Below the pieces are notes generated by a model, which saw only the letters and a list, made by a program, of their open reading frames with translations, ran no database searches and was not told the DNA's origin. Made by a program: the position numbers and the translations under genes. Shown piece by piece: positions 1 through 10,024 of a DNA stretch of 64,000 bases (the first letter of the stretch is position 1; the number at the start of each line of letters is the position of its first letter). The DNA is from Myrica gale (lineage: Eukaryota > Streptophyta > Magnoliopsida > Fagales > Myricaceae). The stretch is from positions 14,648,874 to 14,712,873 of the forward strand of contig OZ005607.1 of NCBI GenBank assembly GCA_963930655.1. Direction: 5' to 3'.

Positions 1-353
1 CATGTGCTTTTATTTCCTTGTTTCGATTTTTTTAAAATGGGAAAAGTCATAGTTAGCCTCATATAGCCCCCTTAAGTTTCAATTTAGCGATTTAACCCCA
101 TAACTTTTGAACATCATCAATTCTAGCCCCCCGTCTAACTTTTGACCGCATGTGTGAGTTTTGGGTCTGCAACCATTAGTGAAATAGATCATGTTCATCA
201 GACTAAATTGACCTTTGACTAGCTGACCTTATTCATTGTCCCTCTAAGAGTCAAAAGAAGTTGTTACTATTCTAGAAAACAAAAGCAAAAGAAAAGCAAA
301 AGCAAAAGCAAAATATGCAAAATATTTAGGGGGAGAAAAACAAGCAACAAAGT
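1..353 (+). mobile_element. Internal tail of a copia element (left of a nested solo LTR)
   Basis: No open reading frame of note. This AT-rich stretch lies directly left of the solo LTR at 354-3948, and the sequence resuming at 3949 runs into a polypurine tract and a copia-type 3' LTR. It is therefore best read as the post-pol internal region of that copia element, split by the solo LTR. It holds a short AAAAGC repeat (about 280-312) and a purine-rich AGGGGGAG-like run near 328. The assignment rests on context only. Confidence 0.4.
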
Positions 354-999
354 TGTCACGCCCCGAATGCTAGCCCGAAGGGGGTTAATGACAGCCGCGA
401 ACATCCACTCAATGAATGTTCTAGTGTTTTCTCTTAATCATGCAGCGGATTTTTTTTTATACATATACATAAACACCTACAACTGAGAGAGATGGGCCAA
501 AGAGATTTACAAAAACTTCAACTTACACAATTGACTACAACGACAATAGTGAAAGCATCCAAATTACATGTCATGTCTGCATGGCTGAAGTACAAGTCCT
601 AAGGGATTCCAACAAAATCTTTATATGGACCTACTCATAACATATATGTAATACATCTTGAATCCTTATACACATAACATAGACATTCATAGGATGCCTG
701 ATAAGCGTTCTTAGTACTTCCTATGAACTCTTCAACTTCTGTTTCTGATAACCATGACTAAGATACTAGACATCAAAAACCTTGAACTCTACTAGTCCGA
801 ACAACCCATGACCACCACACAACGGAGGCTCATGTCGACTCTTCAAAATTACATCTAACCTTTAATGAAACAACAAAGAGAGATGAGGACGTTCCCATCG
901 GTCCCTCTTCTAGATTTTCCCACCTGAATTGTTATCTGGAATGATACAATTGAAAACATCTGTGAGTCGAAAGACTCAGTAAGGAATTATAATTTAAAC

Positions 1000-1290
1000 A
1001 TGAGCTTGAAATCATGGTTTGCAAATATGAACTTGAAATCGCGAGTTTGAAACCATGAACTTATTCTTTGAACTCATAATCTTGAACTTGAAATCATACA
1101 CTTGCTTTTAAACTTGAAATCATCATGAACTCGATATCATAATGAACTTAAAATTATAAGCATGCACTTGACTTAAAATCATAAGCATGCGCTTAAACTT
1201 GAAATAATTACAAACTTGAACATAATGTAATTCAAGTACAACTTGAAATATCATGAGCTTTAACTTGAAATAATCATAAACTTGAACTTT
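1000..1290. repeat. Degenerate ACTTGAAATCAT-type short tandem repeat
   Basis: The phrase ACTTGAAATCAT, and variants with AACTTGAA, recurs about a dozen times with irregular 12-30 bp spacing inside the solo LTR. It is a decayed microsatellite-like expansion with no coding potential. Confidence 0.6.
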
Positions 1291-3414
1291 AAATATCATG
1301 TATACGTATGTAATTCATGCATGATCATGAATCGTGATGCACGTGTATGCCTCATGATTGCATATGCACATGCACTTGCTCTTGAAAACATCTCTTATAC
1401 TTATAAAGCTCTTTCTTTTGGAAAATCTTTTCCATTCTTATCCTATGGGCTACTTGAGCTCCATTTACCCCTGGCATCAGGGTTGTGCGTTCTCGTTAGA
1501 ACTGTCCCCTATTTCCCTTGGGGACCTTACATATGGTCGAGCTAGCACACCTTCTCAATGTCCTTCAGTGGCTAGACACGACTCTTGGAGGTTCACACCT
1601 TCTGGCAAGCATCCTTCAGTGTGATTGCACATACCTCCTGGACTACCCATCCTTCTTGCAAGCATCCTTCGGTATGGGTGTCCTAGGTGACATCCATCCT
1701 TCACGTAAACGTCCTTCGGTATGGATGCACCTTCTTGACTTGGTACGGTACCGACCGACTTGGGTTCATTAACTTACTTGAAACTTAACGTAAAGTAGCA
1801 TAAAAATGGTACTTTCATTTGCATAAAATTTCTCCTTCTTTCTTATGAGAAAAATAAATGCAAATGCAATTGCTCATGACGTGCTCATGTCATGCTTGAT
1901 GATGAGTAATCAACTTATCATAAAATGCTTCTCTTTCTCTTTCCTTCTAGAAAATCATGCAAATGCTCTTGACAGTTTGTGCTTAATGACAAATATCTCA
2001 TAAACCTTTCATGTTTTCCTTTGCACAAAAACTTCTTTTAAGCTTTCATACAAATACGTATACGATGTCATGCTTGTTGAGAAATAACTTGTCATGCGTG
2101 GTTATAAACATGTTATGCTTATTCATAAAAACATGTTGTGTATCATTCCAGTTTTGTAAAGTGTAAGTTGCTACTTACTATTTTCACTTACAAACGTAAG
2201 CTCCTCTTACCTTCGCTTGCTTGAGTGTTGAACGTCACGTTACCTACAATTGGATCATACCTTTGTTATTCATTATTCATAGGTTACTAGACGTATAGAG
2301 TAATCAATACATTACAATCATCCAAGGTATGACTTAAAATCTTTCCATGTCCTAGGCCTTCAATCTAGGATCCACTCAATATCAAGAGATAACTACAATG
2401 CATCAAAACACACTCCCAATTCTATCCTTGGAATCTGCAGAGGTTAATTCCAGCAACAACAATGATCTTCTTAACCTTCCAAACCTCCAACAACCAAAAC
2501 CTAATCTCTTCATGTCACAACCAACATCCAAGACTAATTTAACATTTCATAACAACAACCATTCTCTCACATTCTTCCTACTTTTACAACTCCAACTCAA
2601 AGTTTATAACAAAACTATGATTCCATCTTCATCAAGCTATACTATTGCATTTGCCCATTTCTTTTGGGCTTTTATCAAACAAGTAGGGTGTATCATTTGT
2701 TCTCTTGAACATCTTTCAGATCTAACCATATATCAAACACTTAGGGCTTGGTGGTTCTCAACAAGACTCATATGCATTACATCAACCAATAGATTCGGCC
2801 ATACATGCTCAACTTAGGTTTCAATCCCCTCTTAGGCCTTTTATCAAACACCTAAAGCACATAACCAATTTCTCTTGAACCCTCATTTCAGATCTAGCCA
2901 TTTTGTTCCCATGTTCTCATGTAAAAATCTATGCTACACTTAAACACTTACAAGATCTACCTTGAACATGCATAGATCCACACTAAACATCCATGAATCA
3001 CAAGGAGAAAAACTACTTAGACAACCCACCATCAAACCACAACCAACCAACAAGAGAAAACAAGAACACCGCCAAACCACAACCAACCAACAAGAGAAAA
3101 CAATAAGGAAATAGAGAGAGAGAGTAGGATGATTTTCGGCCAGCAAGGATTTGTACCTTGCTTCTCTCCTCTTCCTCCTTCTTTTCTTCTCCTTTCTCCT
3201 TCTCCTTCTTCTCCTTCTTCCTTCTTCGGGTGGGTGATTTAGGGCAAGAGAAAACGAAAAGGCTGAAGAGAGGGGAAAAATGAAGTGTTCGGCAAAGGGG
3301 GAGAGAGTAATAGGCGTGAAAATGGTTGGGGAAAAGACAAGGTTGCCCTCCCCCTTCTTCATGAATTCCTACTCACGTATTTTCAATCCGTAAAATTTCG
3401 GAATGTAGTTATAT

Positions 3415-3846
3415 GTGTCGACACTATCACTCAAGGTGTCGACACTTACAACACATTTAGTAAGATGTGTCGACACCATCACTCACGGTGTCGACACTTC
3501 CAACACTTAGCCAAAGTGGGAAAAATGTAAACTCTCGGGTTTCAGTTAGATGTGTCGACACCATCACTCAAGGTGTCGACACTTCCATCACTTGGTCAAA
3601 ATTCACGGGAGTTCTGGAAAAATGCACACTTTCGGGTTTTAGTTGGATGTGTCGACACCATCACTCAAGGTGTCGACACTTCCAACACTTAGTCAAAAAT
3701 CACGGTATCGGTCTAATGTGTCGACACTATGACCCAAGGTGTCGACACTTACAACACTTAGTCAAAATTCACTTTGGGCTCCAGAAAAAGGTAAACTTTC
3801 GGGTGTTACTCTAATGTGTCGACACTATGCTCCAATGTGTCGACAC
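3415..3846 (-). repeat. Six pairs of the palindrome GTGTCGACAC at exact 21-bp spacing
   Basis: Exact 10-bp palindromes start at 3415/3436, 3467/3488, 3552/3573, 3649/3670, 3718/3739 and 3816/3837. Every pair is offset by 21 bp, while the distance between pairs varies from 52 to 98 bp. Relative to the solo LTR (minus strand) the array lies about 100-530 nt from its 5' end, where a U3 enhancer would be expected. Sequence between pairs is semi-conserved (ACCCGAAAGT, TTTTGACTAAGTG in the minus sense) and also occurs in the copia LTRs at 28302 and 39637. Confidence 0.9.
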
Positions 3847-3948
3847 TTACCTTAAAAATCACAAATTTAATCATACATACACTTGCAATAATACGTACTT
3901 AAGAGGTCATAAGCAATAACTTGACAGACCTAAAATCGGGGTCTCACA

Positions 3949-4498
3949 AAAGTTGCATACTCAGGTCTTAGTGTCATTGGGTTTGACTTTCATCTGGTGT
4001 GATATGTCTCTCTTTTCACTCATGGTTTCATTTGGCTAGCTTTGCCCTCCCTCACAAAATTAAGGTCTTAAGCCTCTCTAGTTGTGTTTCGTATTTCACA
4101 CACGTATGTTGTTCACATTTTTTTAATTATTGATGTTAAAACAGTTTAGAGACGTGTGACATAAAATCAATGACTACTATTTTCCATGATCATACAATGA
4201 GCTTGCATTGATTTTCCATGCTCTTGAGAATTTTGGTTATGTCTCTTAGTTCCATGAATTTTGTGTTGATTTTTGGTTGCATTAGTATGTGGCATTTGGT
4301 TTCCCTCTGTCCATTCGTGACAAAAAGGGGGGGAGAAGATTTTCAATGAATAACTGAGAGAATAGATTAAGGGGGAGCGTATATGAATAACTGGAGCATA
4401 GATTAAGGGGGAGCAATGTTTTGTTACTGTAGTTCATTTGCTTATTCTATATACATGTCGATTCTCTATGCTTTCACTAATTGCCAAAGGGAGAGGTT
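3949..4498 (+). mobile_element. Copia element: 3' internal region and polypurine tract
   Basis: Non-coding tail of a copia element, ending in a purine-rich tract (GCCAAAGGGAGAGG, about 4483-4496) directly before the LTR start at 4499. Upstream are AAAAAGGGGGGGAGAAG (4321-4337) and a two-copy tandem unit of roughly 34 bp containing ATAGATTAAGGGGGAGC (about 4347-4414). G-rich runs of this kind are typical of the region just 5' of the 3' LTR in SIRE-type copia elements. Confidence 0.55.
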
Positions 4499-5431
4499 TG
4501 TTAGTGCCTTTTTGTATTGGCATAATTCCGTGTCAAAATATGTCTTGATCGAGTTGTATATTTGGTTCCCACATTTATTCAAGAGTTAGAGTTAATGGTC
4601 TGTCCAAAGTCTTCATCACGTTCAACCAGTGTTCAACAAGCGCTAGAGCAACCTTTAAAAAAATGCAGACAGAGTCACAACGTTTGACAAGCATTTGACG
4701 AGCGTTTGACAGACAAAACATAGCGTTTGACCCGTGCTCGACCAGCGCTCGAGCGATTTCCGGCGAATTTCAAAAATCACTGAATTTTGGAATTTCCTTT
4801 TGAAAACTTAGGAAACCCTACTAGGTTTTTAGTGTGAGGCCATCCTAAAGATTATTTAGGTTTCCATTGAGCAAATTTGTGCCTCCTTCCTTGAGAGAAA
4901 AACCCTAGAAGATTTGTTCTTCAAGATCGACGAGTTTTTCTCTATTCTTCGATCAAATATCTTTGTAACCTTCATGGTGTTGAACGCGTGCTGAAGAACA
5001 AGCGTGTTCGGTGAAGAATCCACAAGAAGATCCTCAAAGGTTTGAGGGGAATGCCGTACAGAGTGGCTCTTAGCAGAGAGGCTTAGATTATTACATCAGG
5101 GTTGTCAGAGTCATGCAAAAAGGATTGCCCGTGTCTAAATAGTTGTTTGTAAGGTTTTCTTCTTAGTGGATTCTAGGTGGCTGCTAGCCCGGAGTGGTTT
5201 TTCCTTTGAATGATATTTCAAAGGTTTCCACTTCATCAACAAATTCTTGTCCCTTTGTGTGATTGAAGTTTGATTTAATTTTTCGCTGCCTATTTGTTGA
5301 CTGAGTAGATTATTATGCATATCTAGGATGGACAATTTTAGAACATGTTTTAAAATTGTTATTGATTTGTTAATTAGAGGGAAAACGCATATTCACCCCT
5401 CTAAGTATTATTAGGGTCTAAACTAGATTTT
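4499..5431 (+). mobile_element. 3' LTR of a copia-type element
   Basis: Starts TGTTAGTGCC right after a polypurine tract. It ends near the CACCCCTCTAAG phrase (about 5395-5410), a form common at the ends of copia LTRs. The exact right end is uncertain because no CA plus TSD is visible and the 5' LTR is outside the window. At 4619-4760 it contains clustered GTTTGAC/GCTCGAC/GCTCGAG motifs repeating about every 11 bp. A chance minus-strand ORF at 5135-5335 is not supported. The element lies just downstream of the NBS-LRR remnant. Confidence 0.6.
4619..4760 (+). promoter_or_regulatory. 11-bp-phased TTGAC/CTCGAC/CTCGAG motif cluster in LTR
   Basis: Two runs of similar heptamers (GTTCAAC, GTTTGAC, GCTCGAC, GCTCGAG) recur at 11-bp steps. 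One is around 4619-4650 and the other around 4682-4755. The cluster occupies the same relative place in its LTR as the GTGTCGACAC arrays elsewhere in the window. A role as an enhancer is inference. Confidence 0.5.
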
Positions 5432-5506
5432 TCAAAAATAAATGAGCAAAACCAAGAAATATGATAAAGGAAGTGTAAATGGAACAATTTATGGAGTACT
5501 ATAAGG

Positions 5507-5696
5507 CTACAATAAAGCAAATACAAAGGATGCTCCATCAAGTGAAGGGAACATAGGGCATTCATTGATATACAACTTTATAAGACGAGGAAATGAAGGG
5601 AACAGAGGATGCTCCGTCATCGCTGTTACCGCAGTTGTTTCGACAGAATCCGTCCTACACCAACCCTTAAATTTCGGACACCATTCGATGCACATT
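5507..5696 (-). pseudogene. NBS-LRR resistance gene remnant: LRR piece
   Basis: The minus-strand frame reads a C-terminal LRR-type segment, with CIEWCPKFKGW followed by TDSVETTAVTA and HPLFPSFPRLIKLYINECP. This is the phrase pattern of the LRR region of plant CC-NBS-LRR proteins. It lies on the same strand as, and downstream of, the NB-ARC pieces at 6243-6517 and 18303-18549, so it is probably the 3' part of the same gene. The rest of the NB-ARC domain and most of the LRRs are missing between 5696 and 6243, where an LTR fragment sits instead. Its frame ends at 5507, close to the copia LTR. Not functional. Confidence 0.7.
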
Positions 5697-5697
5697 G

Positions 5698-6242
5698 TGT
5701 GAGACCCCAACTTTTTCTATCTTTGTAAAAGAATTTTGACTCCTTAAGTTGTGCTCTAATTATTGAGAAAGGCAGGTATAGGGGAATTAATCTAAGGTTA
5801 TGTCTAGGTGAAGATTTCCCCTAGCATTTTGTGCATCTATAATTGTAATTGAATTGATATGTTGTTGTAGTTTTGACAATATTGAAATTGAGTATTTGGG
5901 GATTTAGTTGAAATATTTGGAGGAAATATGATGGACAATGTCTTGTCATTTGACCAACGCTCGACAGGTGCTCGAGCAGCCCTTGGGAATTCTACGCAGT
6001 GAGTTTGACAGTAAGTTGGCGCTCGACCGGTGCTCGACTGGGGCTCGAGCGGGACCTGTTAAAGTTCCATATATGATGAATATGGAGTTTAAATTGAATA
6101 CTTGTGAATCCTAACATTGAGGATAGTTGTATAAGCTTAGTTAAGAAGTTTATTAAGGTTAATATGGTGGGAAGTTGATAGACATTAGCCCAGGCATGGT
6201 ATGATGTAAAGTATTGAATAAGAGATAAATGATGGAATTGAT
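5698..6242 (+). mobile_element. Truncated LTR fragment (TGTGAGACCCCAAC...)
   Basis: Begins TGTGAGACCCC exactly where the NBS-LRR homology stops, like the 5' end of the solo-LTR family, but then diverges from it. No right-hand CA end or TSD was found, so it is a 5' LTR fragment left after a deletion that also removed much of the NBS-LRR gene. At 5950-6050 it carries GCTCGAC/GCTCGAG motifs at 11-bp steps (for example starts at 6021, 6032 and 6043). Confidence 0.55.
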
Positions 6243-6517
6243 GGTCAATAGTAATCTTGGCAACCTTTTCACTCCGGGTGGTCACTAATATGCTACTGCC
6301 TCTTGCACCACCCACTAATAGGGTTTTCAATCTCATCCATTTTTCACTATCCTCGTTCCACAAATCGTCCAGCACAAGAAAGTATTTCTTTCCATCAATT
6401 TCTTTTCTAAGATCATCTACCAACGTCTCCATTACAGTAGTTTGGGGTTTCTTTTTTGTTGCCAATTCTAAGATCTTTTCAACAATGTTTTGAACCTCGA
6501 AGTTGTCAGAGACACAG
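6243..6517 (-). pseudogene. NBS-LRR remnant: NB-ARC kinase-2 and RNBS-B piece
   Basis: The minus-strand translation begins at the insertion site with CVSDNFEVQNIV. It continues through KKPQTTVMETLVDDLRKEI to the kinase-2 motif YFLVLDDLWNE (about 6349-6381) and the RNBS-B motif SSILVTTRSEKVA. These follow the P-loop and RNBS-A motifs found at 18303-18549, with the TSD base pairs at the junction. Homology ends after KVAKIT, near 6250. The W after LDDL in kinase-2 is the residue typical of CC-type rather than TIR-type NBS-LRR proteins. The gene is split by 11.8 kb of LTR-retrotransposon DNA and truncated further downstream, so it is a pseudogene. Confidence 0.85.
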
Positions 6518-8318
6518 TGTGAGACCCCGTTTATCCCTTTGCTATTTCCTATGTATTTGTTTTATTTTAATTTATGAGGCCATATTTTTGGCCAATGTAT
6601 GACCCAAGTTTAATGTTTATGGTACATTAACTTATTATGAAATTTTATTCAAGAATTTTCTTTAAATAATTTCTTTTTCATTGTGGAAGTTTTAGTGCAA
6701 GTTTAAATTCTATTTTTCCTAAGAGCCGAAACTTGCTAGGTAAATTTCTTTTATGGACTTATATTTTTCCATTTTGCTTATTATATTCCATAGTTCATGA
6801 AATTAAATTTATGAAGAGAAATTTGATATATCATGGCCGAAAATATCTAAGTAGAAAATCATGAAATTTATGTTAAGCATTTAAATATTTTTGAGTCTTT
6901 TAATAGGTAGCCTTGATCATCATTATGTAGCCTTAATTATCATTAGTCTTAAATTATCATTAGAGATATTATATGATAAGCTACTAGATATATATGATAG
7001 CTTGAAAAGAATTTAATTGATAAGTGAGTGTGCTTATCATAGTGACAAGCTAGAGAGTTTTTAAGATGATAGGTTGTTGTTGCTATCTTAGAGATAGGCT
7101 AGAATAATTATCTTGAGATAAATTATCATGTTGATAAGTTGATAAGTTAGAATACATATATGTGTGATAAGTCAAAGTAGTTATATGATAAGAGAAGTGA
7201 AAAGTAGATAAGTGAAATCAAAAGAAAAGATAGGTGAAGTGGCAAGGGTGCTTTACGTGAGAACAAGAGGAGAAAAGTCTAGAATTTATGTGTTGTTCAC
7301 GTGAAAGCTAAAGAGCTAAAGAGTTGCTTTTCCCTTGGTGATCACGTGAAGAGCAAGAGAAGATATAAGGTGAATTGAATTGAAAAGACAAGGCAAGAGA
7401 GCTTCACGTGAATGGCTAAGCAAAAGAAGAGATAAGGTGAATTGAATTGAAAAGACAAGGCAAAGGAGCTTCATGTGAATGGCTAAGCAAGAGGAGACAA
7501 AGAGATAAGGTGAAAAGACAAGGCATTGGCTTGGACGGCAATACCCAAGCTTCACCCCTTTTTCCCCTTGACCGAATTCCAACTCTCTCTTTCAACTTGC
7601 TCCTTCTCTTTTCTCTTGGCCGAACCACACTTCTCATTTCAAACTTGTTTTCTCTCTTTTCCCTTGACCGTAGCTCACCCTCTTGGTTCAAGTTTTGCTT
7701 CTTTTCTCTTGAAACCGAAACACCTCTCTTTGCTCTAGCTTGCCTTCTTTTCTTTGGTGAATGAAACCTCTCCTTAGCTCAGCTTATTTCTTCTCTCTTG
7801 GTGGCTGGAAATCTCTCTTCACTCAGCCATTTTCCCTTTGACAGAAACTTCGCCCACTCTCTTGGCCGAATCACTTCAAAGTTTCAAGCCTTGCTTTGAT
7901 TTCTTCAAGCTATTTTCAGCTGCTGTACTTCTCTCTTTTCCTCACCATAAACTTCCATCTCAGCACCTTGTAGACACTATTCTCAGCCCTTGGAACCATT
8001 CTTGAAGGTGGAACCGAAAGTTGAAGTGTAGTGGAGGATTTTGGTGAAAACCGAGTGTTCTAGTGGAAGGTAGAGGTAGATTTGATTTTCATGTTTTGTT
8101 TTGCTTAATTTCTCCATAGTTTCTGACCTTAGATGTTTTTTATGCTAGGTGCTCTTCTTTTAGCAAGCTTGTGTCCAATCACCAAGGCAAGGCCGAATAT
8201 GGTTGAAGGTGCAACTTGATGATGATGGCCGAATCTTGCATGTTCTATTTCTCTTTGTTTGGCCATTGTCCTTGTTGACATTTTTGTATGAAAATGGTAG
8301 ATTTGATAGGTTGGTTGT

Positions 8319-9989
8319 TGTTAGCCCAAGGTTGTTTTATAAACAATCTATTTTTGATTTTGATGATAACAAACTTTTTCAACTAGTTTGAGACCTTTAG
8401 ATTCTACATTGGAAAATCTTTTTAAGAAAATGATATCAAGAGTTCTCTAAGCTTAAATTGGCCTTAGATATAATTGAACACCTCTACACAAGCTTATTGG
8501 TCAATCTTTTACATTGTAGGTGTTTCTGGAATGCTTGATGGTGTCAAGGGAAACCATTTTTCAGTCTAAGTGTTGATGGTGTCGACACATAGGACCATGG
8601 TGTCGACACATTGGTCATACTCCAGAATGCACAAAACTATGAGTCGACACATAGAAGACATAGTGTCGACACATTGAACAATGGCAAGATCCCGCTTTGT
8701 TTGTCGTCCGATCGAGCTGAAATTTGGAGAGGACGTTCACGACACAAGGTGCTATAATCTGAACGGTGAAGATCAGATTTGGAGCTCGGGAATAGTGTTT
8801 CTCATGCATGAACAGTAACCGCGAAATTGGTGTTTTCGGAATGCTTGTTACTGTCAAAGAACACATTTTTCAGACTAAGTGTTGTATGTGTCGACACATA
8901 GGACCATAGTGTCGACACATTGGTCATACACCCGAAAAAGTGAGTTTCCAGGCAAAGCTCCTAGGTGTCGACACATACATGGAAGGTGTCGACACATGCT
9001 TCGATTTCTCAGATCTGGAGCGACGTCACTCATTCTAAAAATGTCTCCAACGGCTCTAAATGCCCTCCAACGGCTCCAAAACATGACAAGAAAGCCCTTG
9101 GTGCCCTAGAGACTATAAATAGAACAAGATTGAAAGAGAAAACAAGAGCTACACACGAAAATCATTCTTGCCCTAATTTCTTGAGAGACAAAGCTCAAAG
9201 AAGAAGAAGAAGAAGAGAGAAGCTCTTCCAATCTAGAAGGCTTGCATTCAATCTTGCACATCCATAAGCCTTCCTTGAAGAACTCATTCTTCCAGTAAAT
9301 CTCAGGTTCTTACATTTGTAGATTTGGCTTAGAGAGCCCTATCATTTCTTGAGCTACCCATTTGTAGATTTAGCTTAGAGAGCCGTTCCATATCTTGAGC
9401 TATTCATTTGTTGATTTGGCTTAGAGAGTCATCCTCCATTGTACCCATCTATTGTAAAACATCTGAGTGTTGGGCAAACACTTGGTCCTACTTGTGAGAG
9501 TAGAAGAAGTCCTCTAGGTTGTGAGGATTTGTAAGAGAGTTAAAGTGTGAGCTCGGAAAACACTTGGTCCTACTTGTGAGAGTAGAAGAAATCCTCTAGG
9601 TTATGAGGATTTGTGAGAGTTGAAGCGTGAGCTCGCAAAACGCTTTGTAAAGGTTCCTTAGCACCCGGGAAGCTAAGGTGTATTCGCTATTTGGAGAATA
9701 GTGGAGGAAGCCCAAGGAAGTCAATTGCCTTGGGGGTGGACGTAGGCACGTGTTTGGCCGAACCACCTAAAAATACTAGTGTCATCTTCCTAACTCTCAT
9801 CTTTCATTTCTGCTGATATTGCTTGATTGAACTTGCTTATCCTTTATTGTTAATATCATTGTCTGCTTATATCCAGTCTCTAGTTTTCCTAGAAATAGAT
9901 CTGAACGTTTTGGGTTTGTTTGCAAAAGAATTCAAAAGTTTTTGAACAACCCAATTCACCCCCCTCTTGGGTTGTTATTTAGACTCACA
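8319..9989 (+). repeat. 5' LTR of the SIRE-type copia element
   Basis: 1671 bp, from TGTTAGCCCAAGG to ...GACTCACA. A TATA box (TATAAAT, 9114-9120) marks the likely promoter. Paired GTGTCGACAC palindromes lie 120-540 bp upstream of it. The last 30 bp hold the copia-typical CACCCCCCTCTTGGG. It is 275 bp longer than the 3' LTR because the block about 8528-8797 is missing there. That block lies between two copies of GTGTTTCT. Confidence 0.92.
8579..8995 (+). promoter_or_regulatory. U3 palindrome-pair array upstream of the TATA box
   Basis: GTGTCGACAC starts at 8579/8600, 8888/8909 and 8965/8986, each pair 21 bp apart. A fourth pair at 8641/8663 is 22 bp apart and its first member is GAGTCGACAC. 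The TATA box is at 9114. The matching 3' LTR positions are 15302/15323 and 15379/15400. The array looks like an enhancer for LTR transcription, but that is inference from position and symmetry. Confidence 0.8.
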
Positions 9990-9991
9990 AT

Positions 9992-10003
9992 TGGTATCAG
10001 AGC
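9992..10003 (+). other. Primer-binding site (initiator tRNA-Met type)
   Basis: TGGTATCAGAGC lies two bases after the 5' LTR end. It is complementary to the 3' end of plant initiator tRNA-Met and is the usual minus-strand primer site for copia and many gypsy elements. Confidence 0.9.
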
Positions 10004-10024
10004 TGAGGTTTAATATCTCTATCT

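Larger units (their letters stand above)
354..3948 (-). mobile_element. Solo LTR, 3.6 kb, family TGTGAGACCCCG...GGGGCGTGACA
   Basis: On the minus strand it starts TGTGAGACCCCG and ends GGGGCGTGACA, a classical TG...CA LTR. It is bounded by the direct repeat AAAGT (349-353 and 3949-3953). No internal LTR duplication, primer-binding site or pol sequence is present, so this is a solo LTR left by recombination between two LTRs. Two relatives lie at 6518-18302 and 45402-49807. All three share the terminal sequences and a block around GGTCGGTACCGT with CATACCGAAGGA repeats. The superfamily cannot be fixed without internal domains, though a long LTR with these ends would fit gypsy. Short plus-strand ORFs inside it look like chance. 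It differs from its relatives by an array of GTGTCGACAC palindromes near its own 5' end. Confidence 0.9.

Noticed and set aside
1282..1772. Overlapping plus-strand ORFs
   Set aside because: They come from the GGTCGGTACCGT/ACCGAAGGA block of the solo LTR read on the wrong strand. Not conserved as protein.
2398..2817. Plus-strand 139-codon ORF
   Set aside because: Lies antisense within the solo LTR. Composition is Asn/Leu-rich with no recognisable domain, so it is chance.
2940..3362. Minus-strand 140-codon ORF
   Set aside because: Arg/Lys run from a CTT/TCC-rich tract inside the solo LTR. No domain and no conservation in the related LTRs.
3415..3846. Regular palindromes with spacers resembling a CRISPR array
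   Set aside because: This is plant nuclear DNA. The 10-bp repeat is shorter than any CRISPR repeat, spacing alternates 21 bp and 50-100 bp, and the spacers are related to each other.
7316..7764. Several overlapping CT-rich ORFs
   Set aside because: Low-complexity leader of the solo LTR, with reading frames on both strands and no domain.
8875..9267. ORFs in the SIRE LTR, repeated at 15289-15681
   Set aside because: They exist twice only because the LTR is duplicated. They run through the palindromes, TATA box and leader and resemble no protein.
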